From CAWFSE01 sp963697565 (GTDB taxonomy: Bacteria > Actinomycetota > Actinomycetes > CAVWCF01): a stretch of DNA of 64,000 nucleotides. The notes beneath the pieces are model-generated. The model was not told where the DNA came from. It saw nothing but the letters and a program-made list of their open reading frames with translations, and did not search any database. The position numbers and the translations under genes were made by a program. Shown piece after piece: positions 1 through 16,355 of the stretch (within the stretch, counting starts at the first letter, position 1; the number at the start of each line of letters is the position of its first letter). Location: the NCBI GenBank assembly GCA_963697565.1, contig CAVOOM010000007.1:186001-250000 (forward strand), read 5' to 3'.

Positions 1-1796
<1,796 letters not shown>

Positions 1797-1819
1797 TCGG
1801 GCCGCGGGGCGGCCGCGGA

Positions 1820-1825
1820 TAGGCT
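1820..1825 (+). promoter_or_regulatory. Candidate -10 box (TAGGCT) for the first terC gene
   Basis: TAGGCT matches the common actinobacterial housekeeping -10 form (TANNNT) and lies between the uvrB stop and the TTG start at 1888, giving a predicted leader of about 55 bases. I see no convincing -35 box. The same hexamer type precedes several other genes in this window, which adds some support. Confidence 0.4.
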
Positions 1826-1887
1826 GCGGCCGACCCGCGCGGCCGCCGCCGCACCCGGCAGCAGCCATCGTCCGAAAGGCCCCCGCG

Positions 1888-2864
1888 TTGGAGATCTCGG
1901 CCGCTGTCTGGGTCGCGACCGTGGGCGGGGTGCTGGCGATCCTGCTCGCCGACCTCTGGGTGGTCTCCCGCCGCCCGCACAAGCCGAGCATGCACGAGGC
2001 CGCCCGGTGGGTGGTGTTCTACATCGCCCTGGCCTTCGCGTTCGCCGCGTTCGTCTGGTGGTACTGGGGGCAGCAGTACGCGGGGGAGTTCATCGCGGGC
2101 TACCTCACCGAGTACTCGCCTCAGCCTCGACAACCTGTTCGTCTTCGTGCTGATCATGGCGCGCTTCCGGGTGCCGGCGGCCGCGCAGCAGACCGTGCTC
2201 GTCGTCGGGATCGTGCTCGCGCTGATCTTCCGCGGGATCTTCATCGCCATCGGGGCCGTCGCCATCGCCCAGTACTCCTGGGTCTTCTACCTGTTCGGGG
2301 CCTTCCTCCTCTACACCGCCTGGAAGCTCGCTTCGGGGGCGACGAGGACGAGGAGTTCAAGGAGAACGCCCTGCTGCGGCTGGCCCGCAAGGTGCTGAAG
2401 ACCTCGCCGGACTACGACGGCGTCAAGCTGCGCACGACGTACAACGGCGCGCGGGTGTGGACGCCCGCTCATCGTGGTCATGGTGGCGATCGGCACCACC
2501 GACGTGCTTTTCGCCCTCGACTCGATCCCGGCGATCTTCGGGCTGACCAAGGAGCCCTACCTCGTCTTCACGGCCAACGCCTTCGCGCTGATGGGGCTCA
2601 TGCAGCTGTACTTCCTGCTCGGCGGGCCTGCTCGACCGGCTGGTCTACCTGCCGTACGGCCTGGCGGTGATCCTCGGCTTCATCGGGGTGAAGCTGATCT
2701 TCGAGGCCCTGCACACCAACTCGCTGCCCTTCATCAACGGCGGCGAGCCGGTCGAGTGGGCGCCGGAGATCAGCACGGCGGTGTCCCTGGCGGTCATCGT
2801 CGGGGTGCTCATCGTCACGACGGTTGCTAGCGTGATCAAGGCCCGCCGGGACGCCCGGCGGTGA
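1888..2864 (+). CDS. TerC family integral membrane protein (copy 1, four frameshifts)
   Basis: A TerC/Alx family protein with about nine membrane segments. Family members are linked to metal (Mn) export and to membrane-protein or tellurite phenotypes; the substrate cannot be read from sequence. The TTG start is chosen because GAAAGG lies eight bases upstream and the protein then opens with a hydrophobic helix (VATVGGVLAILLADLWVVS). Conserved TerC stretches are LSLDNLFVFVLIMARF, IGTTDVLFALDSIPAIFGLT and GVKLIFEAL. The reading frame shifts near 2119 (+C), 2335 (-G in a G run), 2464 (+C) and 2625 (+G); removing these gives about 325 residues colinear with the intact paralogue just downstream. 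Fifty bases separate the two, so they are probably one transcript. Confidence 0.85.
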
Positions 2865-2913
2865 TTCGGCGGCGCTCGAGCCGCCCGACCACACGATTCG
2901 GAGGACGCGGACG

Positions 2914-3918
2914 ATGAACGTCCCGCTGTGGGCCTGGGCGGCCACGATCGGCTTCATCGTCCTGCTGCTCGTCGTGGACTTCCTGATCGGGCGCAACCCG
3001 CACGACGTCTCCGTCAAGGAGGCCGCCTGGTGGTCGGTCTTCTACGTCAGCGTCGCGATCGGCTTCGGCGTGCTGGTCTGGGTCACCAGCGGGTCGGACT
3101 TCGGCCAGCAGTACTTCGCCGCCTGGCTGGTGGAGAAGAGCCTGTCGGTCGACAACCTGTTCATCTTCATCATCATCTTCGCCCGGTTCGCCGTGCCTTC
3201 GCGCAACCAGCAGATGGCGCTGCTCTTCGGGGTCGCGCTGGCCCTGGTGATGCGGGCCGCGTTCATCGCGGTCGGAGCGGCCGCGCTGGCGACGTTCGCG
3301 TTCACGTTCGTGATCTTCGGCGGCTTCCTGATCTGGACGGCCATCCAGCTGTTCCGCCACCGCAACGAGGACGCCGAGGTCGAGGACAACGCGGTCCTGA
3401 AGTACGCCCGCCGGCACCTGCCGGTGACCGAGGAGTACCACGACAACAAGGTCACCGTCCGGATCGACGGCAAGCGCTACGTCACCCCGATGTTCCTGGT
3501 GCTCATCGCGATCGGCACCACCGACCTGCTCTTCGCCCTGGACTCGATCCCGGCGACCTTCGGGGTGACGTCCGAGCCGTACCTCGTCTTCGCGGCGAAC
3601 GCCTTCGCGCTGCTCGGGCTGCGGGCGCTCTTCTTCGTGCTCCGGTCGCTGCTCGCCAAGCTGATCTACCTGTCCACCGGCCTGTCGATCATCCTGGCGT
3701 TCATCGGCGTGAAGCTGATCCTCACCTGGGCGCACGAGGTCAACCCGGACATCCCCAAGATCCCCACGACGCTGTCGCTCGCGGTGATCATCGGGATCCT
3801 CATGGTCACCACCATCGCCAGCCTGATCAAGGCCAAGCGCGACCCCAGCGCCGTGGCGCACTCCGGCTCCCTGCGCGCCACGCACCACCACGACGAGGGG
3901 TCTGGCTCAGCGCAGTAG
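2914..3918 (+). CDS. TerC family integral membrane protein (copy 2, intact)
   Basis: Intact 334-residue TerC/Alx family membrane protein with roughly nine transmembrane helices. The family signatures SLSVDNLFIFIIIFARF and IGTTDLLFALDSIPATFGVT carry the acidic residues within membrane helices that are thought to form the metal path. ATG start with GGAGGA about ten bases upstream. The C-terminus is a short His-rich cytoplasmic tail (THHHDEG), which could bind metal but is too short to argue from. It is a tandem paralogue of the preceding gene and clearly diverged from it, so this is an old duplication and not an assembly repeat. Its 3' end meets a convergent minus-strand gene only seven bases away. 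Confidence 0.93.
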   Translation: MNVPLWAWAATIGFIVLLLVVDFLIGRNPHDVSVKEAAWWSVFYVSVAIGFGVLVWVTSGSDFGQQYFAAWLVEKSLSVDNLFIFIIIFARFAVPSRNQQMALLFGVALALVMRAAFIAVGAAALATFAFTFVIFGGFLIWTAIQLFRHRNEDAEVEDNAVLKYARRHLPVTEEYHDNKVTVRIDGKRYVTPMFLVLIAIGTTDLLFALDSIPATFGVTSEPYLVFAANAFALLGLRALFFVLRSLLAKLIYLSTGLSIILAFIGVKLILTWAHEVNPDIPKIPTTLSLAVIIGILMVTTIASLIKAKRDPSAVAHSGSLRATHHHDEGSGSAQ

Positions 3919-3925
3919 CCCCCGG

Positions 3926-4528
3926 TCAGGCCCCGCAGGAGGCCTTGAGGGCCGCGAGCCACGCTCGGTCGAAGTCTGCGTCGAACGCCGCCAGGACCGT
4001 ACGGTCGGAGGTCGGCGTCTCGATCTGCGTGGCCAGGACCGGCCCGCGGGCCGCCACCGTTGAGGGGCACACGGTGGGCTCCCAGACGATGGGCAGGTCC
4101 ACCGCATCGCCGGGGACCACCCGGACCTCGCCTGCTGCGGCGACCGGGTCGAGGCCGGCTGTGACGCCGCCGACCGCCGAGCCGGTGACCGCGACCTGGA
4201 CCGGTGCGTCGGAGACGTTCGTGAGCCGGACGGTCGTCGCGACCGTACGGCCATCGGCGGCCGCGCCCAAGCCCGCGGACCGTCACGGCCCCGCGGTGAG
4301 CGCGATCGGCAGCGGCCCGGGATCCGGCGGGGGAGGCGCCGACTCATTGGGCGGGAAGGCGACGACCGCGGCCGCGGCGACGCCGGCCAGCCCGAGCGCC
4401 GGCCACCGGAAGCGGCGGATCCGCCCCCGAGTTTCTGACACGCCCCCAAGGACGCCGCCTGCGTTGCCCTCAGGCAGGCCGCCGGAGAGCAGCACGACCT
4501 CGGGTCGCTCCGCGTCCGGTCGGCCCAT
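3926..4528 (-). CDS. Small membrane-anchored protein of unknown function, interrupted by TGA
   Basis: Two same-frame halves on the minus strand, separated by a TGA at 4283-4285. Residues 1-81 hold a basic cytoplasmic start, one membrane segment (WPALGLAGVAAAAVVAF) and a Pro-rich linker. The second half (about 114 residues) is a small extracytoplasmic beta-rich domain (VATTVRLTNVSDAPVQVAVTG) ending in a Cys near the terminus. A +1/-1 indel pair around the TGA (extra G in GGGG, missing G in CGCGGG) would restore one protein of about 200 residues, in keeping with the error pattern elsewhere. It starts 21 bases after the stop of the big surface protein and is probably co-transcribed with it. No family recognised; it may also be two short genes or a real truncation. 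Confidence 0.5.
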
Positions 4529-4549
4529 CTGGTCCGCGCCGTCAGGTCA

Positions 4550-7500
4550 TCACGAGGCGAGCGGACGACGGCGCTGGGCGGCCCTGACGAGGCCGAGCCC
4601 GACGAGCACGAAGAGCAGACCGGCCGCGACCGCTCCGCCGATCTGCGCGCCGGTGTTGGCGATGTCCTCCGGCAGCGCGGCGGCGTCCTCGCCCAGGTAG
4701 TTCGAGGGGTCGGAGTCGGTCACCGTGATCGGCGCGGCGTCGGCCGAGGACAGCCGCCAGGGTCGGCGCGCGTCGGCGCTGTCACCGGCGGCTGGAAGAC
4801 CGCCGTGGCGGTCCCGACGTTGGTGTACTGCCCGCGGATCGCCTGGCCGGTCGCCTGGCAGGTGACGCTGGCGCCGATGGCGAGTTCCGTGGCCGGGCAG
4901 GTGATCGCGCCCAGCTTGTCGTCGGACACCGCGAGCCCGGTGAGCGGCACGTTGCCGGTGTTGCGCACGACGTACGTCCAGGTGACGGTGCTGCCGGGCA
5001 GCACCTTGGGACCGGGCGCAGAGTCCGCGTCCTCGCCGTTGGTGGCCTTCTCGATGTCGATCGCCGGCGCGGCCCCGAAGTAGTGCGAGGGGTCCGAGGC
5101 GGTGAGGGTCTGCTCCAGGGCGTCCAGGGCCACCACATCGGCCGTGTTGGCGTACTGCCCCGGCGTCGCGGTGCCGGAGGCCACGCAGGTCAGGCTGCCG
5201 CCGGGGGCGATCAGGTCGATGGTCGGGCAGGCGATCGTGACGCCGGGGTCGGAGTCGGTGATCGTCCAGTCCGAAGATCGGGATGTCGCCGGTGTTGGTG
5301 AGGACGTAGTTCCAGCGCACGGGTCCACCCACGGGGACGTACGGCCCGGTGGGGCTGTTGGCATCCTCGTCGTTGGTGTACTTGGTCAGCGTGATCGTCG
5401 AGATGTAGCCGAAGTAGTGCGACGGGTCGGTGTCGGAGACCGGGGTGGCCCCGTCGAGCCCGGTGGCGGTGGCGATGTTGGCGTAGAGCCCCCTGGTCGC
5501 CACGCCGCTTCCGGTGCACGCCATGGTCTCCAAGCGCCGTCAGCGTCGTCTTCGGGCAGGTGACGCTGACCCCCTGGTCGTCGACCACCGCGACGTCGGT
5601 GAGGGTGGTGTTGCCGGAGTTCGTGACCTGGTAGACCCAGCTCGACCGGGGTCGCCGACGGGGATCAGGGGGCATCCTCGGGGAGATCGGCGTCGACGCC
5701 GTTGGTGGACTTCTCGACCGTGATGCCGGGCTCGGCCCCGAAGTAGTGCGAGGGGTCGGCGTCGGTGGCCGGGCTGCCCGAGCGAATCCACCCCTGTGAC
5801 GTAGGCCTCGTTGGCGTACTGGCCGACGACCGCGGTGCCCACCTTGTCGGTGCAGGTCATTTGCTCGGCGGCAGCGAGCGTGGACTTCGGGCAGGTGACC
5901 GCGCCCTCCTGGTCGTCGACCACCTCGATGTCGGTGAGTGCGCTGTTGCCGGTGTTCGTTGACGACGTACGACCAGGTCACCGGGCTACCGACTGGGATG
6001 AACGGGCCGGGGGCGGTGTCGGCGTCCACTCCGTTGGTCGCCTTCTCGACGTCAATCGCAGCCACGACACCGAAGTAGTGCGAGGGGTCGGAGTCGGTCG
6101 ACGGGCGGGAGCGTGAGGCCCGGGGTCAACGCGGTGGCGCTGACCGTGGCCGATGTTCGCGTAGAGGCCGGGGGCGGCGACGCCGGAGGCGCGGCAGAAC
6201 GAGGCTTGCGCCGGGGGGCAGGAGCAGGATTCGCGGGCAGGCGAAGGCGTCGCCGATCTTGTCGTCGGTGGGCTCCCAGTTGGAGAGAGATACGTTGCCG
6301 GTGTTGGTGACGCGGTAGCTCCACACCACCGGTCCGCCCACGGGCACGAGCGGGGCGTCCGTCGGGAGTGTCGGCGTCCTCGCCGTTGGTGGCCTTCTCG
6401 ACGTCCACGCTGGGTTCGGCCCCGAAGTAGTGCGAGGCGTCGGAGTCGGCCACCGGCTGACCGACCCCGCGAGGCCGGTGGCCGTGGCGGTGTTCTCGTA
6501 CTGGCCGGCCTTGGCCCCGCCGACGGCCGGTGGCCGTGTAGGTCCACGTCTCCGCGGTGTCGAGGATCCCGTCTGTGTTGGAGTCCCCGGGCTGGTAGAC
6601 CGGGCTCGACTCACTGGTCGTCGGTCACGGTGACCGAGGTGAGCGGGATCTGGCCCGTGTTCGTGACGACGTAGGTCCAGGTCACCGGCGTCGCCTGGTT
6701 TGAGGAACGGGCCTGGCGCCTGGTCGGCGTCCGAAGCCGTTGGTGGCCTTCTCGATGTCGATGCCCGGCTCGACGCCGATGTAGTGGGAGAGATCGAAGT
6801 CCGTGACGGTCACCCCGGCAGCGCTGGTCCCGGTCACCGCGCCGGTGTTCTCGTACTGGCCCGCGGATGGGCTGGTCCCGTCAGCCGAGCAGGTGAAGGA
6901 CTCGCCGGGGGCGAGGGTCGTCAGGGCAGGTCGACGGGCGTGGCCGGGCGGGTGACCGGATTGCCGCCCTCCACGGTCACGGTGTCGGTGACCGCGATGC
7001 TGCGACAGCGTGACGTTGCCGGTGTTGGTGACCGATGTACTCCCACTGGACCGGGTCGCCGCCGGGACCAGTCGGGACCGAGGGCGGGCAGTGTCGGCGT
7101 CGGTGCCGTTGGTGAACTTCTCGATGTCGATCGCGGGGGCGGCCGGGAGCCGGTTGTAGATCGTGCAGGTGACGATCGCGTCGGGCGGGACGACGGGGGC
7201 GATGAAGCCCAGAGTCGACGGGGGTGATCGGCGAGAGGTTCGGTCGGGGAGGTCCGGCGTGCGGTAGGTGCAGGTGGTCAGGGCGGGGTCGTAGACCAGC
7301 CCGGGGATCACGCCGCCCGGGTCCTGCTCGGTGATGGTGACGGTGGAGGCCGTCGGATCGGTGGTGTCCCACTGGAAGTTCGCGAATCCGGACGCGTCGG
7401 TCGGGGTGGTGGCCGTGTCGCCGGTGGCCCCCGCCGGGAGCACCCAGGCCTTGGGCGTGGGTGCTGGCGACGGCGGTGATGTCGAAGCCGGCCCCCGGCT

Positions 7501-8441
7501 CGGCGTCACCGACGTCGGTGTCCGGGGTGAGGTCCACCAGCTTGCGCACGGTGATCGGACGGCGCGCACAGCTGGAAGGCGGCATCGCGCAGCGCGTGCT
7601 CCAGCAGGGCGAAGTTGGGCTCCCGGTAGACGTCGGTCGTGGAGATGTCGAAGGGCTGGCCGTTGTCGGGGAAGACGTCCGGGCCGGAGACCTTGATCAA
7701 CCGGTTGAGCGCGGAGTTGCTGCTGAGCCCGTCGCCGACCGCGAGGGCAAGAACGTGGCTGCCAAGCGGACTTGAGCCCGTTGGAGTTCGAGACGGCGCG
7801 GTTCGCGGCGGGGTTCTCGTTGGCGTCCTGGACCTGGTTGGAACTCAGCGGCACCTTGGTCTCGTACTCGAGCTGGGTGACCCGGTCCTCGCGGATGATC
7901 TTGTTGGGGTTGCCGTCGGTGATGAAGACGACCAGATGCGGCTGCACCGCGCTCGGGCGGGGTTGCAGGAAGCGGCCCACCCGGAAGCCGTCTTCCCAGT
8001 TGGTGGATCCGTCTGGGTTGTAGTTGTCGGCTGATGTAGGGCTCGAAGACGGTGGCGATCGTGGCGTCGGTGACGGTGATGTAGTCCTGCGGCTGCGCCG
8101 GCGCCGGGGGTGACAGGGGTAGCCGCGCGACGGTGGAGAACTCGTTGACCGCGAGCCGCGACCCGGTGTTCTTCAGGGAGCTGGTGAAGGCCCGGAAGGC
8201 GCGCTGGACGTCGCTCTTGTAGGGCTTGACCGAACCGGACTCATCCAGGATCACCAGGATGTCCAGGCCGCAGGCGACGGCGAGGTCGGGGTTGGTGATC
8301 GGGATGCTCGGCTCGCCGGGCGCGGCCGCGGCCTTGCGGGGCGGCGATGGCCAACCCGCCGGCCAGCACGACCCCTGCGGCCACCAGCGCCGTGAGGCGG
8401 CTCCCGCGTCCGGTGCGGACCCCCATGCGACCGATGCTCAC
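4550..8441 (-). CDS. Large VWA/DUF11-repeat cell-surface protein with sorting-type C-terminus (many frameshifts)
   Basis: About 1,300 codons when the frames are joined. The GTG at 8441 is chosen for a GGAGG seven bases upstream. It begins with a Sec signal peptide (RLTALVAAGVVLAGGLAIAAP), then a von Willebrand factor A domain with a MIDAS-like DESGS (ILDESGSV) and ITDGNPN, then a region with CTYRTP/CTIYNRLP prealbumin-like elements, and then seven tandem DUF11-like repeats, each with DIEKATNG near its start, VTNTGN/LTNTGD in the middle and DPSHYFG at its end. The C-terminus reads LPEDIANTG, a hydrophobic helix and an RRR tail, a cell-wall sorting signal of the LAxTG kind rather than canonical LPxTG. 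Role inferred as a sortase-anchored adhesin or stalk; a class F sortase lies at 46 kb. Many single-base frameshifts interrupt it, so pseudogene status cannot be excluded. Confidence 0.8.
4690..7140 (-). repeat. Seven tandem DUF11-like repeats inside the surface-protein gene
   Basis: The complement of the (D/S)PSHYFG codons recurs at about 4694, 5074, 5408, 5737, 6069, 6422 and 6779, a period of roughly 330-385 bases (110-128 residues). Each unit also carries an (A/V/I)DIEKATNG block and a VTNTGN block. Units are similar but not identical at DNA level, so this looks like an old coding repeat with possible recombination between copies. The last copy towards the C-terminus (DPSNYLG) is the most diverged. 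Confidence 0.8.
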
Positions 8442-8498
8442 AGTCCAACCTCCGAGGCGCGTTGCAGAGTGCGTCCACACATGCGGCGCACCGCGCGC

Positions 8499-8504
8499 AG
8501 GCTA
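8499..8504 (-). promoter_or_regulatory. Candidate -10 box (TAGCCT) for the surface-protein gene
   Basis: On the minus strand TAGCCT lies 57 bases upstream of the GTG start at 8441. It fits the housekeeping -10 pattern, and no clear -35 is visible. The 113 bases between the upstream MBL gene and this start hold no coding sequence. Confidence 0.35.
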
Positions 8505-8554
8505 TGCCCGCAGGGCCCTGAATGCAGGCGGGAGTCCCCCTTTCGGGTACGCGG

Positions 8555-9214
8555 TCACCAGCCGCGTTCGCGCCACTCGGCGAGGTGGGGGCGCTCGGCG
8601 CCGAGCGTGGTGTCGTGGCCGTGGCCGGGGTAGACCCAGGTCTCGTCGGGCAGCCGGCCGAAGACCTTTGCCTCCAGGTCGCCCATCAGCGAGGCGAACG
8701 CGGCCGCGTCGCCCCACGTGTTGCCTGGGCCCCCAGGGAAGAGCGAGTCGGCCGTGAGCAGGTGCGGCGGCCCCTCGGGGTCGTCGTACAGCAGGGCGAT
8801 CGAGCCGGGCGTGTGGCCGACGAGGTGGATGACCTCCAGCTCCACGGCGCCGAAGCGCAGCCGGTCGCCGTCGGCGAGCAGCACGTCGGTCTCGACCGGG
8901 ATCTCGGCGGCGTCGTCGCCGTGGGCGTACGTCCGCGCGCCCGTCGCGGCGACCACCTCGGCGAGGGCCTGCCAGTGGTCGGCGTGCCGGTGCGTGGTGA
9001 CGACCCCGGCCAGCCCGTCCTCGCCGACCAGCGCCAGCAGCCGCTCGGGCTCGGCGGCGGCGTCGACCAGGATCTGCTCGCCGGTCTCCCGGCACCGAAG
9101 CAGGTACGCGTTGTTGTCGTGGGCGCCGACCGAGAGCTTGCTCAGGGACAGGTGGGCCAGCTCGCGGGCCTGGGCGGGCCCGCCGGGGTGGACTTTGCCG
9201 GTGTAGCCGGTCAC
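8555..9214 (-). CDS. MBL-fold metallo-hydrolase (glyoxalase II-like)
   Basis: Intact 219-residue metallo-beta-lactamase-fold hydrolase. The metal ligands are visible: THRHADHW (HxHxDH) near residue 76, GHTPGS near 133, TADSLFPGG near 154 and YPGHGHDT near 195. The family covers hydroxyacylglutathione hydrolases and related thioester hydrolases. In actinobacteria, which use mycothiol, the substrate is probably a mycothiol or other small-thiol conjugate, but this is inference. GTG start. The next upstream gene is a DinB/mycothiol-isomerase-like protein on the same strand 50 bases away, so the two could be co-transcribed and both tied to thiol detoxification. Confidence 0.88.
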   Translation of the reverse strand: MTGYTGKVHPGGPAQARELAHLSLSKLSVGAHDNNAYLLRCRETGEQILVDAAAEPERLLALVGEDGLAGVVTTHRHADHWQALAEVVAATGARTYAHGDDAAEIPVETDVLLADGDRLRFGAVELEVIHLVGHTPGSIALLYDDPEGPPHLLTADSLFPGGPGNTWGDAAAFASLMGDLEAKVFGRLPDETWVYPGHGHDTTLGAERPHLAEWRERGW

Positions 9215-9263
9215 GGGGTCCTCACTTCCATGAGCGCCGGAATCGCCTCAGAGCCGCGTCGTC

Positions 9264-9978
9264 TTAGAGCCATGGCGGGAGCGTCGGGGTCGGCCCGGCC
9301 GGGGTGACCACGAGGTATCGGCCGTCATCTCGACCGGTGAGCCACGCCAGCAGCCGCCAGGACGGGCCGGTCAGGGTGGGCGGCCCTCCGCCCCGCACCG
9401 GCCAGGTGCGCTCCTGGTCGCGGGCCTCCACCGAGAAGCCGTCGACGCCGGGCCGGGTGTCGAAGACCGCGATCGCCTCCGCCAGCTCGGCGACGACGAA
9501 GTCCTGCGGCCACGCCGACGGCAGGTAGCCCGCGCCGAGGTCGACGTGGTGGATCTCCACCTCCCGCCGCCGCAGGTCGACCATCCGGCGCGCGGTGCGC
9601 CGAACCTCGGCGACGAGCGTCACCTCGGCGTCCCAGGCGTCGTCCGGCAAGGGCGTCGAAGGCCGCCAGGCCCACCGGGCGCACTGGGCGGTCAGCTCGG
9701 CGGCCAGCGCCGAGGGCGGCAGGGCGGCCCAGGCGGCGATCCCGGCGTCGCGGGCCTCGCGCGAGTCGTACACGGGCACCGGCTCGCCCGCCGCGAGCGC
9801 CCTCCGCGGCCCGGGCCATGCCCTCGGCGTTGCGGGCCAGATGGGCGACCACGTGGGCCCGGGTCCAGCCCGGCAGCAGGCTGTCGGCGGCCCAGGCGCG
9901 AACGGGCCCCAGCCGCGCACGGTGGTGAGCAGGGCGTGCAGTCGACGCGGCCACGGGCGAGAGGTCGGGGCTGCTCAC
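9264..9978 (-). CDS. Maleylpyruvate isomerase / mycothiol-dependent family protein (frameshifted)
   Basis: The joined frames give about 235 residues of the TIGR03083-type, DinB-fold mycothiol-dependent maleylpyruvate isomerase family. The N-terminus carries the family hallmark SLLPGWTRAHVVAHLARNAEG. A central motif (RREVEIHHVDLGAGY) supplies the metal-binding His residues, and the C-terminal half resembles the MDMPI C-terminal domain (WPVRGGGPPTLTGPSWRLLAWLTGR). The frame changes near 9935, 9905 and 9795. The true substrate is unknown, since most members annotated this way are uncharacterised. The gene is divergent from uvrA, with about 120 bases between the starts. Confidence 0.8.
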
Positions 9979-10037
9979 GCCGCGAACCTACCGCCGTCCG
10001 CCGCGACGCCGAGGAGGCCGCTGTCGGCTCCCACGGT

Positions 10038-10043
10038 TAGCCT
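10038..10043 (+). promoter_or_regulatory. Candidate -10 box (TAGCCT) for uvrA
   Basis: TAGCCT sits 59 bases upstream of the uvrA GTG in the divergent intergenic region. I looked for an actinobacterial LexA/SOS box (palindromic TCGAAC-N4-GTTCGA) between 9979 and 10101 and did not find one, so damage induction of this copy is not supported by the sequence. Confidence 0.35.
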
Positions 10044-10101
10044 GGGTCGCGCAGCACCGAAGCCCCGCCAGCGCCGAACCAGCCGTACGACCCAGGAGCC
10101 T

Positions 10102-12965
<2,864 letters not shown>

Positions 12966-12969
<4 letters not shown>

Positions 12970-13389
12970 GCGTCACCCGTCGCACCGTTCTGCAGACCGC
13001 AGCCGTCGCCGGGGTCGGCGTCGCGACAGCGGGGGCGCTGGCCGCGTGCTCGACGGACACCGGAAGCGACGGCGGGGGCGGCGACGGCGGCGAGTCAACC
13101 GGCGCAGCCGGCGACAGCGTCGCCAAGGCCGACGTCCCGGTCGGCAGCGGGGTCATCGTCGGGCGGCACGGTCTTCACCCAGCCGGTCGCCGGCGAGTTC
13201 GCCGCGTTCTCCACCACCTGCCCGCACAACCAGTGCCCCGTCGACGCGGTCAAGGGCGACGCCATCAGCTGCCCCTGCCACGGCAGCGAGTTCTCGATCG
13301 AGGATGGCTCGGTCATCAAGGGACCGGCCCGCCGGGGCCTGGCCGTGCAGACCGTCACCGTCGAGGGCGACCAGGTCGTCGCCACCTGA
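12966..13389 (+). CDS. Tat-exported Rieske [2Fe-2S] protein (one frameshift)
   Basis: A small exported Rieske protein of about 140 residues. The N-terminus is a twin-arginine signal (VTRRTVLQTAAVAGVG) followed by a lipobox-like LAAC, so the mature protein may be lipid-anchored outside the membrane. The Rieske cluster ligands are complete: CPHNQC and CPCHGS, 18 residues apart. One extra G near 13162 (GGCGG read as GGGCGG) breaks the frame between residues 69 and 72. It is smaller than cytochrome bc1 Rieske subunits (QcrA) and has no extra helices, so it is more likely a stand-alone electron carrier or an arsenite-oxidase-type small subunit; the partner is unknown. Its start overlaps the uvrA stop (ATGA), so translation is probably coupled. 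Confidence 0.85.
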
Positions 13390-13406
13390 TGCGCGCGCCG
13401 CGCGCT

Positions 13407-13412
13407 TAGGCT
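13407..13412 (+). promoter_or_regulatory. -10 box TAGGCT implying a leaderless uvrC transcript
   Basis: TAGGCT ends seven bases before the uvrC GTG at 13420. The expected transcription start therefore falls at or within a base or two of the GTG, and no Shine-Dalgarno sequence is present. This is the arrangement expected of leaderless mRNAs, which are common in actinobacteria. Confidence 0.45.
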
Positions 13413-13419
13413 GACCCGC

Positions 13420-15466
<2,047 letters not shown>

Positions 15467-15470
<4 letters not shown>

Positions 15471-16342
15471 GCGTTCCGTCGCCCCCCGAGGTGCTGGTCG
15501 TGAGCGGCATGTCCGGCGCCGGCCGCAGCACGGCGGCGCATGTCCTGGAGGACCTCGGCTGGTTCGTCGTCGACAACCTGCCGCCCGCGCTGCTGCCCAC
15601 CATGGCCGAGCTCGCGGGCCGCAGCCTGGGGGCCGTGCCCCGGGTGGCCGCCGTGGTCGACGTGCGCGGCCGGGCGTTCTTCGCCGACCTGACCGACGCC
15701 ATGGCCACGCTGCGGGCCTCGGGCGCCGACGTGCGCACGCTCTACCTGGAGGCCTCGGACGAGGTGCTCGTCCGCCGCTTCGAGGGGGTCCGCCGGCCGC
15801 ACCCGCTGCAGGGCGACGGCACCATCACCGACGGAATCGCCCGCGAGCGCGAGCTGCTCCGCGAGCTGCGCGGCGACGCCGACCTGACCATCGACACCAG
15901 CGGCCTCAACGTGCACCAGCTCCGCGGGCAGATCGAGGGGGTCTTCGCCTCGGCCCAAGGCCCGCCCGTCGTCCACGCCACCGTGCTGTCGTTCGGCTTC
16001 AAGTACGGCCTGCCGGTGGACGCCGACCTCGTCGTCGACCTGCGCTTCCTGCCCAACCCCCACTGGGTCCCCGAGCTGCGGCCCCACACCGGCCTCGACC
16101 CGGATGTCTCGCAGTACGTGCTCGGGCAGCCGGATGCAGAGGAGTTCCTCCGCCGGTACGAGGAGGTGCTGCGCCTGGTGATCCCCGGCTACCTCCGCGA
16201 GGGCAAGCGGTTCCTCGTCTTGGCCGTGGGCTGCACCGGCGGCAAGCACCGCAGCGTGGCGATGGCCGAGGAGATCGGGCGGCGCCTTGCGGAGGCGGGC
16301 GTGGACGTCCGGGTCAGCCACCGCGACATGGGTCGCGAGTGA
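15467..16342 (+). CDS. rapZ: RNase adapter / nucleotide-binding protein RapZ
   Basis: Intact 291-residue P-loop protein of the RapZ/YvcJ family. In enterobacteria RapZ directs RNase E to the small RNA GlmZ; in actinobacteria the target is not established, though nucleotide binding is conserved. Visible are the Walker A variant GMSGAGRST, the conserved LEDLGWFVVDNLPP, Walker B-like VVDVRGRAFF and the C-terminal block VLSFGFKYG...LPNPHW...GCTGGKHRSVAMAEEI, the most diagnostic part of the family. GTG start overlapping the uvrC stop by four bases, and followed after 13 bases by yvcK. Confidence 0.96.
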
Positions 16343-16355
16343 ACGTGCGGGTCCA

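Noticed and set aside
1797..1887. Mn-sensing (yybP-ykoY) riboswitch before terC
   Set aside because: The gap is only 91 bases with a predicted leader of about 55, too short, and none of the conserved loops is present.
4283..4285. TGA read as selenocysteine in the small anchored protein
   Set aside because: No SECIS-like hairpin is evident, no selenocysteine genes are in the window, and an indel pair explains the stop better.
4690..7140. Regular 330-385 base repeats that could suggest a CRISPR or other repeat array
   Set aside because: The units are coding repeats with full-length protein similarity, far too long for CRISPR and with no spacers or cas genes.
9979..10101. LexA (SOS) box upstream of uvrA
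   Set aside because: I searched for a TCGAAC-type palindrome on both strands and found only weak half-sites.
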